DNA of 59,803 nucleotides, taken from contig DBRF01000015.1 in the NCBI GenBank assembly GCA_002305795.1, forward strand, positions 1-59,803, written 5' to 3'. Position 1 is the first letter of the stretch, and each line of letters opens with the position of its first letter. The notes beneath the pieces were generated by a model, which made no database searches, was not told where the DNA came from, and saw only the letters and a program-made list of their open reading frames with translations. Origin of the DNA: Ruminococcaceae bacterium UBA1375 (GTDB lineage: Bacteria; Bacillota; Clostridia; Oscillospirales; Ruminococcaceae). Below are positions 14,891-23,068 of the stretch, in pieces. The position numbers and the translations under genes are program-made.

Positions 14891-15619
14891 ATGCTGAAGA
14901 TTGCTTTATGCGATGACGAACCAGTCACGTTGGATTTACTGAAAAATGAAATCGACGCCCTTTTGCAGGCGCAAAATTTGGAGTATCAGATTGCTTCTTA
15001 CGCCAGCGGCCTTTCTCTTTTGCAGGATTTTTCTGCCAAAGGATTTGATGTGTTGTTTTTGGACATTGACATGCCCGATGTATCCGGTTTTCAGGTGGCG
15101 GAAGCATTGCAGGATTCCGCCTCCCAATGCCGTGTTGTCTTTGTCACATCCAAGCGGAATCTGATGCATCAGAGTTTTGATTATCAGCCTTTTCACTTTA
15201 TCTGCAAGGGGGACTCCTCCGACCCCTTCCCGGACCTAAAACGAATTCTGAGTAAGCTGCTCCGCTTTTACCGGCAAAACTATCTGCTACAGGTCCACGA
15301 TGCGATCCGCAGGGTGTTTGTGCTTCCGGTAAAGGACATCTATTACATCAAAAGTACAGGTCACTACCTGTACTATCACCAAAAAAGTCCCACCCGGGAG
15401 CCACTGCGGGAGCGTGGCCAAATTCGAGAAAAAGCCCGGGAACTTTCCCAGTATGATTTTATCCGCATTCACAAGCAGTATTTGGTCAATCTGTATCACA
15501 TCCTTCACTTTGATCATGTAGGGCATAAAATTATTCTGACCAATCAAGAGGAACTTCCTTTAAGCCAAAAGAAAAAGGAGGCCGCTGTTGGGCGGTATCT
15601 GCAATTCAGAAGGAGATAG
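14891..15619 (+). CDS. LytTR-family response regulator (AgrA/VirR type)
   Basis: 242 aa. Receiver domain (1-120) with CDDE pocket and phosphorylated Asp58 in LFLDIDMPDVSG. LytTR DNA-binding domain (about 135-240): VLPVKDIYYIKSTGHYLYYH, FIRIHKQYLVNLYHI, and a final ELPLSQKKKEAAVGRYLQF. Regulators of this type act with GHKL sensor kinases in peptide or bacteriocin signalling. Start ATG with GGAAAGG upstream. The kinase gene that follows (15623) is truncated after about 30 codons, so this regulator is now orphaned or driven by a kinase elsewhere. Confidence 0.92.
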   Translation: MLKIALCDDEPVTLDLLKNEIDALLQAQNLEYQIASYASGLSLLQDFSAKGFDVLFLDIDMPDVSGFQVAEALQDSASQCRVVFVTSKRNLMHQSFDYQPFHFICKGDSSDPFPDLKRILSKLLRFYRQNYLLQVHDAIRRVFVLPVKDIYYIKSTGHYLYYHQKSPTREPLRERGQIREKARELSQYDFIRIHKQYLVNLYHILHFDHVGHKIILTNQEELPLSQKKKEAAVGRYLQFRRR

Positions 15620-15622
15620 GTT

Positions 15623-15721
15623 ATGAATGAAGTTGGGCAAATGGCCTTGAAATGGATTTTTTACGGATACCAGGGATTTCTTTATACCTGGTTTCTCTTT
15701 CGATTGCTGGACTGCCGGTTT
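15623..15721 (+). pseudogene. truncated sensor kinase gene (5' fragment)
   Basis: Starts with ATG behind AGAAGGAGATAGGTT, three bases after the regulator stop. The first about 33 residues (MNEVGQMALKWIFYGYQGFL and an aromatic hydrophobic stretch ending RLLDCRF) look like the first membrane segment of an AgrC/VirS-type sensor. Homology then stops at an insertion-sequence-like junction near 15722 and a stop codon follows soon after. No later part of the kinase is found in the window. Confidence 0.6.
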
Positions 15722-15935
15722 GTAGGTTTGTCAATGATGTGTTACACATTAGGAAAGCTAGATTGTAGGTGTTACAATGATGTGTGACAGATAGGCAAAA
15801 AAAGATGGCGAATAGAGGCCATCTGTGTTAAGGTTAAGTTGCTCAGACCAACCGAAAGGCAGGGACACTCTATTCGCCATGAATACAATAACACAAACCA
15901 TGCGGTTTAGTCAAGCAGTAATTACTTATTCCTAA
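15722..15935 (+). mobile_element. insertion sequence remnant (left end and transposase start)
   Basis: The junction has TGTCAATGATGTGTTACA-like sequence, repeated with slight change about 50 bases later (CAATGATGTGTGACA), as expected of an IS terminal region. Inside is a perfect 13-bp inverted repeat, ATGGCGAATAGAG (15805-15817) and CTCTATTCGCCAT (15868-15880). The latter runs into an ATG (15879) for MNTITQTMRFSQAVITYS, which resembles the N-terminus of DDE transposases with an HTH start (IS3/IS481-like), then a stop at 15933. Only a fragment is left. Family assignment is tentative. Confidence 0.6.
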
Positions 15936-16044
15936 AAATGCAGTGTAGATTTGACCCAAAGTGAATTATAATACGTTTTGCATTCTTTCTATTATGAAAA
16001 AAACAAAGCAAAATATTGCAAAACCACCCAAAAACGCCAAAAGA
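15936..16044. other. non-coding stretch between IS remnant and tRNA terminator
   Basis: AT-rich, no open frame with a ribosome binding site and no recognisable element; probably debris from the deletion that removed the rest of the IS and the kinase gene. Confidence 0.5.
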
Positions 16045-16090
16045 AAAACGTCCTGCAAACTGAAATCACATCAGCTTTACAAGACGTTTT
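16045..16090 (-). terminator. terminator of tRNA-Leu
   Basis: On the minus strand AAAACGTCTTG and GCAGGACGTTTT form a stem of about 18 bp with one bulge, followed by TCTTTT. It begins three bases beyond the tRNA CCA end. Confidence 0.8.
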
Positions 16091-16092
16091 CC

Positions 16093-16179
16093 TGGTGCGG
16101 ATGACGGGACTTGAACCCACATGATATTGCTATCACTAGAACCTGAATCTAGCGCGTCTGCCAATTCCGCCACATCCGC
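16093..16179 (-). tRNA. tRNA-Leu (anticodon CAG)
   Basis: Class II tRNA of 87 bases with the CCA end encoded (16093-16095). Acceptor GCGGATG pairs with CATCCGC, discriminator A as in all tRNA-Leu. Anticodon loop TTCAGGT between CTAGA and TCTAG gives anticodon CAG (reads CUG). D loop TGGCGGAATTGGCAGACGC, long variable arm GTGATAGCAATATCAT and T loop GGTTCAAGTCC are all normal. Confidence 0.97.
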
Positions 16180-16217
16180 ATTTTCTGTTTTCCGCCGTGT
16201 CTCCCGGCGACTTTTAT

Positions 16218-16246
16218 ATAATACCATGGAACCATAGGAAAGTCAA
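16218..16246 (-). promoter_or_regulatory. promoter of tRNA-Leu
   Basis: Minus-strand TTGACT (16241-16246), 17-bp spacer, TATTAT (16218-16223), about 35 bases upstream of the mature 5' end. Confidence 0.75.
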
Positions 16247-16381
16247 CACATTTTTCTCAAAAAACGAAAATTGGATAAGAAAATCAAAATATAATTTTGT
16301 GTTTTATAAAAGAAGAAAAAGCAAAACAAGATTCCCTTTTTCTCTGCTTCCCTGTCCCCTGAAACCCAAACCAAGAAAAAT

Positions 16382-16410
16382 CCCGTGGAACCGCAAAGGG
16401 CTTCCACGGG
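16382..16410 (-). terminator. terminator of the methyltransferase-acetyltransferase operon
   Basis: CCCGTGGAA and TTCCACGGG form a perfect 9-bp stem, followed on the minus strand by ATTTTTCTT. Confidence 0.85.
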
Positions 16411-16427
16411 GGAATCATACTCCAAAA

Positions 16428-16883
16428 TCAAAGCTGCTTTTCCATCACATTCCAGGTAAGCGTGGCGCCGGATTCCAGGGGCAAATGCTTTTGGCCAACG
16501 GTACGGTATCCTCTTTTTTGGTAAAACTCTTCCGCTGGCCGGGACGCATCCAGAACTGCGCTGTGCCAGGCAGCGGCGATTTGTTCTTCCAGGTAGGAGA
16601 GTATCCCGCCGCCAATCCCCTTCCCCTGCATTTTCACATCCACAAACAGCCTGGCAATGTGGTGGTCATGATAGCTCCCCGTTCCAACCAGTATTCCATC
16701 CGCAAAGCAGCCGTACACCGCACCTTTTAAGATGTCTCTGGCAATGGCGTCTGGATGATGGAACTGTCGGAAAAATTCCACCTCTTCTGCGCTATAGTAA
16801 TCCGGATAAACCCCATCTATGGTTTGCTGCACCAATCGGTATACTGCATCAGTATGGTCAATGGCAATTCTTTGTATCTCCAT
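16428..16883 (-). CDS. GNAT-family N-acetyltransferase
   Basis: 151 aa. GNAT enzymes transfer acetyl from acetyl-CoA to amino groups of small molecules or proteins. The pyrophosphate-binding motif A is ARLFVDVKMQGKGIGGGIL (about 77-95) with the QxxGxG core QGKGIG; motif B includes DASRPAEEFYQKRGYRTVG. ATG at 16883 has AAAGGAG upstream. It starts 16 bases behind the stop of the large DNA methyltransferase and shares its direction, so the two are probably co-transcribed. Substrate unknown. Confidence 0.88.
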   Translation of the reverse strand: MEIQRIAIDHTDAVYRLVQQTIDGVYPDYYSAEEVEFFRQFHHPDAIARDILKGAVYGCFADGILVGTGSYHDHHIARLFVDVKMQGKGIGGGILSYLEEQIAAAWHSAVLDASRPAEEFYQKRGYRTVGQKHLPLESGATLTWNVMEKQL

Positions 16884-16899
16884 CCGGCAGTCTCCTTTC

Positions 16900-19800
16900 C
16901 TAACCATCTTGTTCCACATTCTTATCCCCGGGGACCTGCGCCTGATAAAACGCCAGCACCTGACGGCTTTGTTCCGGAGTCAAGCCGTAAGCGGCATGGA
17001 CCAGCTGCTCCAGCTGCTCCTCCTGCTTTGTAATAGAATCTCCCTGTTTGACCGCTTGCAGAATGGCATCCACCAGTTCCTCGCTTTGGCGAATCCGGAT
17101 TTCTTCCGGGAAACGAATGGGGATTTCCCCTAAGGGCTGGGCGTAGAGCTCCAGCAGCTCCCCTTTTCGCTTGCCTTGATGCCACAGCCAAAAATACATC
17201 AACTTGGAGTTCAGCACCGCCGCCAGATACTTTAGACTGAGCTGGGGATACTGACTGTGCCTGGGCAGCACAAAGAACAGGTCTCCCCCGCCGTACACCT
17301 GCTGGGTAGTATAGGCAAAGCGGTTCACCCGGCTGCGATAAGGGGTCACCAGCTTCTCCCCTGGTTCAAAGAGAAAGGTCTCCCTGGGCCGGTGGATGGC
17401 GTACCAGGGCCAGCCCGGCTCGGCGTAGCGCTTTTGCTGGGCTTGGCGGATGGGAAGGAAGCGTTTCAAATGGGCTTCAAAATGGGGGTAGTCGGCAATG
17501 TCATCCTCCCAGCGCAGATAGATCAGCTTCTTTTGGGTGGGAGTAATCTGCCAGCGAAGCACATTGGAATTTTTATAATAAGGCACCAAGCGCTGCTGCT
17601 CTCCGGAGTTTAAATTCTGTAATCTCTCCAAGTCTTTGCCTTGCAGCACATACACCCCATCCCCCGGCCGAAAATCCCCGGAAAAGGAAGCGCAGTGCCG
17701 GGCCGTGACCTTGGCCAGCACAATATGGCAGCCCAGATTGATGTGGCAAAGCTGACCCAAAGGAACAGCGCCGGAAACCATCTGCTCCAAAAGAGGCGGG
17801 GTTTGGCGAAGCTGGATGTAAAGGTTCTCCCCTTCATAGAGCTGGCTCAAAGGAATCTCCCTTCCCTGGGTAACAGCGCCCCGGAGCACGCTGAGGGGAC
17901 TGCCCGGTTCGCCGCTTTGGGACAGGTCCATTACCAATGCGCTTTGGGGTGCGCCCTCTCCTGGTTTATCCAGCACGGTAATCAGATTGTGCTGCCCCTG
18001 GGCATCCTCAAACACTTTGCTTTGATGGAAATCCATCAACAGCCGGATTCGTCCCCGTTCCTTTAAATCCTGCCTTAGCTTCTTCCCGGCGGTGGCGGTG
18101 ACGAAATAATTGGTGGTAATCATGGCGATGACGCCCTGTGGATTGGTAATGTCCAAAGCCAGATGGAAGAAATAATAAAACAAATCCATCTTCCCTACTG
18201 CAAATCGCTTACCCAAATCGGTGTAGGCCAGACGGGCAAATAGCTGCCGGTGCCCCTTTTCCCCCACATAGGGAGGATTGGCCACCACCAAATCAAAGCC
18301 GCCCTGACTGCGGTACACCTGGGAAAACAGCATGGGCCAGCTGATGCAGGGAGGCGAACCCTCCCTGGCCATCTCCCGGTACTCTTCCTTGCCGGAAAGC
18401 CAGAGGGCGCAGGCAATGGCCTGCTGGGTGCGCTGCATTTCCCAGAGATACCGGTATTTTTGGCTCCCTTCCGCCTTTTCATACTGCCGCTGAAGCTGAG
18501 CCAGCAGGGCGTAATAATCCTCCTCCGGCGGGGGGGTCAAGGTGGTTTGCAGGGGGGCGTTTTTCATCCGGCGCTTCCGCCCCGGCTTCCGGTTGGGATC
18601 ATACACCGGGACCTTGGGCTCCAGCCGGTCCGCCAGACTATTTCCCCAAAGCACCGGCAAAAATTCCGGCAGAGAGCTGTTTTCCTCCGCCAGATAAACC
18701 GCCAACAGCAGCCGCCCACGGGTAAACCGCACCGCCAATCCGTCAATATCCGCCCCACAGATCGAGTGCTCTACGGCATGACGATAAAGGGAGGGGGCTT
18801 CCTGGGCGGTACACACCAAGTTCCGAAGCTGGGCAATGGCTTCCAGCAAGGTCACGCAAAACGCCCCGCCGCCCACACAGGGGTCTGCCGCCGTGACCTG
18901 GGCCAAAGCAGCGTCAATCTCTTCTCTGCAGCGCTCCACCCGTTCCAGCAGCGGCGCCGGCGTTGCCAAAAAGGCCTGGCGGTCCGCCAGCTCTTTGCCG
19001 AAAAAGCAGAAATCGTGGCAGTCCTGAGAAGAAAGGGCGGTATGTTTTTCCAAATAAGCCGCCAAAGCCCTGCGGCAGAGGTAATTCACCACCGGGGCAG
19101 GTGTAAAGTACAACCCCTGCCCATCTGTTTCTTCCAGAGAAAGCAGCCGCTCCAGCACCGAACCCAAATCATCGGCGTTCACCGCCCAAAGCCGGGCATC
19201 GGCCTGGGGCGGATTCCAGTCAAAGGGCAGTCCGGCCAGCTGTTCCAAAAAGCCGTTGCCCTTTCCATCGTAAAACAGGCAGTTGGGCAGCATTAAGTTT
19301 TCCTGCCGCCAGGCGCTGCCCTGCCAGGGGGCAAACAATTCCCCCAGCCGAGGCAGTCCGGAAAGGCCCAGAGAAGGCAGATCGCCACCCTGGCTCAGTC
19401 CGTCCAACAGGGGGGCCAGCAGCGAGGTGAAAAGGCTTTTCCCTTGCAGCACGGCGTTGCTGCACCAACGCTGGAGAGGGTAATCTTGGCCGAAAATCCC
19501 CCGCTGCTCCAGCAGCACCAGCACCGTCAGCTGAAACACCAGCAGACTGGGCAGAGCGCTGCGTTCCGAGGGCAAAAGGGTGGAATCTTCCAGCGCCAAG
19601 GAAAGCTGCTCCCAAGCCGTGCGGCAGCGCTCAAAGAGAAGTTTCCGGGGCAGTCCGTCTTCCTCCTGGGCACGGCGCAGTTGATGCACCGTTTCACAGC
19701 CGCAGATTCGCCGCAGCAACCGAGGGGTCAAAGCATCGTTGGGGCGGGGGCTTCCGCAGAGCAGAGCGGTACACCGCACCGGCAGAAGTCCCTCCAGAAC

Positions 19801-20178
19801 TGGCGGGCAATGGCGAGGGGTGGCCTGGCGCACCAAGGCCAGCCGCCAGGAAGTCTGCCCCGGCGTTTCCAGCACCGCCAGCGCCGTATCCTTTCCCCGC
19901 ACCGCCAGGCACTGCGCCAACGCCTGCAAACAGCCCCGGCCGGGGGCGGAGGTGAGGGTCAAATGGTAGACATCCGCATCCTGCCGGGCAAACAAGCTGC
20001 CCAGCACCCGGCACTCCGCCACCTCCAAACCGGAAACCGGCAGCAATTCCGCGGCAGGGGTAAACTGAGTCAAAGAGCTTTTACAAAAGCTGAGAAACAA
20101 AGACAGGTCAAAGGGCCTTTGCAGGATGCTGTGGGATTCCAATGGCGATACCTCCCGGTTACAGTGAATTTGATACAT
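16900..20178 (-). CDS. type IIG-like DNA adenine-N6 methyltransferase (Eco57I/TaqI family)
   Basis: About 1092 aa. The catalytic core is unmistakable: SAM-binding motif I as DPCVGGGAF (about residue 430) and target-base motif IV as NPPYV (about 632), the form used by N6-adenine enzymes. After it come LFYYFFHLALDIT, MITTNYFVTATAGKKLR and a C-terminal TaqI-type target-recognition region (TFLFEPGEKLVTPYRSRVN and YGGGDLFFVLP). The N-terminal 300 residues have the size and place of the nuclease domain in type IIG enzymes, but I see no convincing PD-(D/E)xK triad. It may be an active fusion restriction enzyme, a BREX PglX-like methylase or a solitary methylase. ATG at 20178 is preferred: the longer frame to 20442 runs through the gapA terminator. 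The ribosome binding site is weak. Confidence 0.85.
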   Translation of the reverse strand: MYQIHCNREVSPLESHSILQRPFDLSLFLSFCKSSLTQFTPAAELLPVSGLEVAECRVLGSLFARQDADVYHLTLTSAPGRGCLQALAQCLAVRGKDTALAVLETPGQTSWRLALVRQATPRHCPPVLEGLLPVRCTALLCGSPRPNDALTPRLLRRICGCETVHQLRRAQEEDGLPRKLLFERCRTAWEQLSLALEDSTLLPSERSALPSLLVFQLTVLVLLEQRGIFGQDYPLQRWCSNAVLQGKSLFTSLLAPLLDGLSQGGDLPSLGLSGLPRLGELFAPWQGSAWRQENLMLPNCLFYDGKGNGFLEQLAGLPFDWNPPQADARLWAVNADDLGSVLERLLSLEETDGQGLYFTPAPVVNYLCRRALAAYLEKHTALSSQDCHDFCFFGKELADRQAFLATPAPLLERVERCREEIDAALAQVTAADPCVGGGAFCVTLLEAIAQLRNLVCTAQEAPSLYRHAVEHSICGADIDGLAVRFTRGRLLLAVYLAEENSSLPEFLPVLWGNSLADRLEPKVPVYDPNRKPGRKRRMKNAPLQTTLTPPPEEDYYALLAQLQRQYEKAEGSQKYRYLWEMQRTQQAIACALWLSGKEEYREMAREGSPPCISWPMLFSQVYRSQGGFDLVVANPPYVGEKGHRQLFARLAYTDLGKRFAVGKMDLFYYFFHLALDITNPQGVIAMITTNYFVTATAGKKLRQDLKERGRIRLLMDFHQSKVFEDAQGQHNLITVLDKPGEGAPQSALVMDLSQSGEPGSPLSVLRGAVTQGREIPLSQLYEGENLYIQLRQTPPLLEQMVSGAVPLGQLCHINLGCHIVLAKVTARHCASFSGDFRPGDGVYVLQGKDLERLQNLNSGEQQRLVPYYKNSNVLRWQITPTQKKLIYLRWEDDIADYPHFEAHLKRFLPIRQAQQKRYAEPGWPWYAIHRPRETFLFEPGEKLVTPYRSRVNRFAYTTQQVYGGGDLFFVLPRHSQYPQLSLKYLAAVLNSKLMYFWLWHQGKRKGELLELYAQPLGEIPIRFPEEIRIRQSEELVDAILQAVKQGDSITKQEEQLEQLVHAAYGLTPEQSRQVLAFYQAQVPGDKNVEQDG

Positions 20179-20379
20179 TGGCGTCAGTTCATAATTTCTT
20201 TCTGATTGATTTCTCTTGATTTTTGCTTTTCGGCAAAATGCCCGGCCGGACAGAAACGCCGGAAGAGGCTTTACGGCCAGAGCAGAAGGAAAACCAAATG
20301 CATCAGCGTCAATCAATGTATCTATTATATCAAATTTCCCCTTTGGATGCAAAACCTTCCGGGAAAAGACAAAAAGAAA
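20179..20379. other. non-coding gap upstream of the methyltransferase gene
   Basis: The reading frame stays open into it on the minus strand, but its predicted residues are of biased composition and it lies between the gapA terminator and the preferred ATG. On the minus strand GAGAATCC-like promoter boxes are not convincing. No other gene seen. Confidence 0.4.
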
Positions 20380-20405
20380 GACAGGCCGCAAAATTGCAGC
20401 CTGTC
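20380..20405 (-). terminator. terminator of gapA
   Basis: GACAGGC (20380-20386) and GCCTGTC (20399-20405) with a 12-base loop; on the minus strand TTTCTTTTTGTCTTTT follows. Confidence 0.88.
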
Positions 20406-20456
20406 CAAAGTTCGGCAGAATCAAAACCCTGCTCTCAGCCAATGCCGGCGTAAGAA

Positions 20457-21467
20457 TTACAGCTCAGCAAAGTACTTGATGGTGCGGACCATCTGAGAGG
20501 TGTAGGAGTTTTCGTTGTCGTACCAGGAAACAACTTCCACTTCATAGGTGTCGTCGTCGATCTTAGCCACCATGGTCTGAGTTGCATCGAACAGAGAACC
20601 ATAGGTGATGCCTACGATGTCGGAAGAAACCAGGGGTTCTTCGGTGTAACCGAAGGACTCAGAAGCAGCTGCCTTCATAGCGGCATTGATGCTTTCCTTG
20701 GTGATGTCCTTGCCCTTCACCACAGCGATGAGGATGGTGGTGGAACCGGTGGGAACCGGAACACGCTGAGCGGAACCGATGAGTTTGCCGTTCAGTTCGG
20801 GGATAACCAAGCCGATAGCCTTGGCAGCGCCGGTGGAGTTGGGAACGATGTTCACAGCAGCGGCACGAGCGCGGCGCAGATCACCCTTTCTGTGGGGACC
20901 ATCCAGAACCATCTGGTCGCCGGTGTAGGCGTGAATGGTGCTCATGATACCGGTCTGGATCGGATAAACATCGTTCAGAGCCTTCGCCATAGGAGCCAGG
21001 CAGTTGGTGGTGCAGGAAGCGGCGGAAATGATGGTGTCCTCTTTGGTCAGGGTCTTTTCATTGACGCTGTAAACCACGGTGGGCAGGTCATTGCCCGCAG
21101 GAGCGGAAATGACAACCTTCTTGGCGCCGGCGTCAATGTGAGCCTGGCTCTTTGCCTTAGAGGTGTAGAAGCCGGTGCATTCCAGCACAACGTCTACATC
21201 CAGTTCGCCCCAGGGCAGGTTCTTAGCATCTTTTTCGCTGTAGATCTTGATGGTCTTGCCGGCCACGGTGATGGAATCTTCACCAGCGGTGACCTGATCG
21301 GCCAGCTTATAACGGCCCTGCGCAGAGTCATACTTCAGCAGATGAGCCAGCATTTTGGGATCGGTCAAATCGTTGATAGCAACAATTTCATAGCCTTCGG
21401 CGTCAAACATCTGACGGAAAGCCAGACGACCGATTCGACCAAAACCGTTAATCGCAACTTTAACCAT
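20457..21467 (-). CDS. gapA: glyceraldehyde-3-phosphate dehydrogenase, type I
   Basis: 336 aa, standard length. Glycolytic enzyme: oxidises glyceraldehyde-3-phosphate with NAD+ and phosphate. Rossmann start MVKVAINGFGRIGRLAFRQM, catalytic Cys in SAASCTTNCLAPMA (about 151), His in HAYTGDQ, and the C-terminal SWYDNENSYTSQMV. Asp in INDLTD at the end of the second strand favours NAD over NADP. ATG at 21467 chosen because GGAGG lies 9 bases upstream. Monocistronic, with promoter and terminator visible. Confidence 0.97.
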   Translation of the reverse strand: MVKVAINGFGRIGRLAFRQMFDAEGYEIVAINDLTDPKMLAHLLKYDSAQGRYKLADQVTAGEDSITVAGKTIKIYSEKDAKNLPWGELDVDVVLECTGFYTSKAKSQAHIDAGAKKVVISAPAGNDLPTVVYSVNEKTLTKEDTIISAASCTTNCLAPMAKALNDVYPIQTGIMSTIHAYTGDQMVLDGPHRKGDLRRARAAAVNIVPNSTGAAKAIGLVIPELNGKLIGSAQRVPVPTGSTTILIAVVKGKDITKESINAAMKAAASESFGYTEEPLVSSDIVGITYGSLFDATQTMVAKIDDDTYEVEVVSWYDNENSYTSQMVRTIKYFAEL

Positions 21468-21498
21468 GGGAATCAACCTCCAAAAATTTTATACTTAT

Positions 21499-21527
21499 AT
21501 TTTATACCAAAACTGCCAAAAACACAA
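21499..21527 (-). promoter_or_regulatory. probable gapA promoter
   Basis: Minus-strand TTGTGT (21522-21527), 17-bp spacer, TAAAAT (21499-21504). The rest of the 435-base gap 21468-21902 is AT-rich and holds only this and the rightward promoter at 21811. Confidence 0.5.
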
Positions 21528-21810
21528 GAGGTTTTTTTGCCAGATTCGATATTGTTTTCGATTTCCACCAAAAACGGCTATGTCGGGCAAAAATTCCAGG
21601 TCCTCCACAAACTTTTCCTTTTCCTACTGATAAGAAAAGCAGAAAGTGTACTTAATCTGACGTCTCCGGCAGGAATTTGTTTGGTTTCAGCGCCCAAACT
21701 TCCCTTACTATTTTTCCGGTGTTTTCAAAAACGAATCAAACAACAGAACAAAAAATCCTTGTTTTTATGGGACTTTTTGAATATTCCAAACTTTTCCGCT
21801 TTGATTTTTC

Positions 21811-21839
21811 TTTACAGAAGGGCCCAAATTGCATATAAT
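21811..21839 (+). promoter_or_regulatory. promoter of the orphan HATPase sensor gene
   Basis: TTTACA (21811-21816), 17-bp spacer, TATAAT (21834-21839). Confidence 0.8.
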
Positions 21840-21902
21840 AAAGCTGATGGTCATTACCATGCAGAACGTTGCGCTACCTTTCAGAAAGGAACTCTCTCAC
21901 CC

Positions 21903-22997
21903 ATGGATAAAGATCTCACCTCCTATTCGGCCAAGTCCTGGTTTGAAACCGACCAGCACGGCACCCTGCTGTCCCTGCACTGGGAACAGTCCCCGGTCTC
22001 CCTGCAAATCGGACAGTCCGTTTCCACTCTTTTTGAGCAAGCCCCTCATCAGCTGACCAATGTGTTTTCCCGGCTTTCCACCCAGCCGCAAGTGTCCATC
22101 CCCCTGCCCTGCCGGGGGCTATTGCTGCTGCTTCACTGCAAAAAGACCCCGGCCGGCCTGCTGCGCTGGGAGGTGGATTCCTCCATCCCCGCCGACCCCT
22201 ATACCGGCCGCAGTGAAGAAACGGCTCAAATCCGGGAATGCCTGACTGCGATGGACAACTGTTTGAGCTACCTGCTGGAAAACTCCTTAGAAAACAGCTT
22301 TGAACAGGACATGGCCAACAACGCCTTAAACCGCTGCCAGCTTTTAATGAAGCACTGTTTAAATATGGAGCGGTACCACCAGCTGATTCACGGGGAATGC
22401 TGCCCCCAGCTGCGGCGGATGAACCTGCGGACATTTCTCAACTACCTCACCCAGGAACTCCAGCGGGATTCCCGGTGCAGCCAGGTCAAAACCTTCGCTT
22501 CCCGGGACAACATCATCATCCAGGGCGACCCCTCAGCGCTGCTGGAAATCATCCTCAACATCCTCACCAACAGTCTGGAGTTTTCCCCTGCCGACGCCCC
22601 AGTCACCATCCGGCTGGAGCGGCAGGAGGATGTTGCGGTGTTCCGCATCAGCGATGAAGGCTGCGGCCTGCCTTCGGGGGACGTGACCCAAGCCCTCACC
22701 CCCTACTTTTCCTTAAAGCCGGAAAACGGCCAGCGTGCTGGGCTGGGGCTGGGCCTCACCAACGCCTACCTGCTGTGCCAAGCCATGGGGGGCAGCATTC
22801 TGATCTCCTCCAAAGAAAATTACGGCACCACGGTATTGCTGCGCTTCCCCATCGACCAAAGCGAAGAGGGAGGCGACGAAGTGGGCGGACGGGATTACTA
22901 CAGCCTTCAGTTCCAACGGGGCCACTTCAGCCCAATCCAGGTATTCCTTTCCTCTTTGGGGCCGCCCCGTTCCGGCGACGGACCCTCCCGTCAGTAA
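21903..22997 (+). CDS. orphan sensor protein with PAS-like N-terminus and histidine-kinase ATPase domain
   Basis: 364 aa, no membrane segment. C-terminal HATPase domain (about 200-325) has N box LEIILNILTNSLEFS, G1 DEGCGLP and G2 GLGLGLTNAYLLC. The N-terminal 90 residues (SWFETDQHGTLLSLHW) look PAS-like. Between them, residues 115-165 are helical (MDNCLSYLLENSLE, MERYHQLIHGE) but lack the HExxTP/HDLKTP block, so the phospho-accepting His is not evident; His in YHQLIHGE is only a possibility. No response regulator is adjacent. AGAAAGGA precedes the ATG at 21903; a longer in-frame extension overlaps gapA antisense and is not real. May bind ATP for another role, for example as an anti-sigma or protein kinase. 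Confidence 0.75.
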   Translation: MDKDLTSYSAKSWFETDQHGTLLSLHWEQSPVSLQIGQSVSTLFEQAPHQLTNVFSRLSTQPQVSIPLPCRGLLLLLHCKKTPAGLLRWEVDSSIPADPYTGRSEETAQIRECLTAMDNCLSYLLENSLENSFEQDMANNALNRCQLLMKHCLNMERYHQLIHGECCPQLRRMNLRTFLNYLTQELQRDSRCSQVKTFASRDNIIIQGDPSALLEIILNILTNSLEFSPADAPVTIRLERQEDVAVFRISDEGCGLPSGDVTQALTPYFSLKPENGQRAGLGLGLTNAYLLCQAMGGSILISSKENYGTTVLLRFPIDQSEEGGDEVGGRDYYSLQFQRGHFSPIQVFLSSLGPPRSGDGPSRQ

Positions 22998-23008
22998 ACA
23001 ACAAAAAG

Positions 23009-23044
23009 CGCCTAAAACCGGAAATTTTTCCAGGGTTTTAGGCG
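23009..23044. terminator. bidirectional terminator
   Basis: CGCCTAAAACC (23009-23019) and GGTTTTAGGCG (23034-23044) form a perfect 11-bp stem. TTCTTTTTT follows on plus and CTTTTTG on minus, so it can end both the sensor gene and the leftward MoxR operon. Confidence 0.9.
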
Positions 23045-23068
23045 TTCTTTTTTATCTTTTTGATGCTG

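Noticed and set aside
20179..20442. N-terminal 88 residues added to the DNA methyltransferase
   Set aside because: The stretch contains the gapA terminator hairpin and has odd composition; an ATG at 20178 begins sequence consistent with the family.
20892..21902. Extension of the orphan sensor frame by 337 residues
   Set aside because: The extension is antisense to gapA and crosses the sensor's own promoter; the ATG at 21903 has a ribosome binding site.
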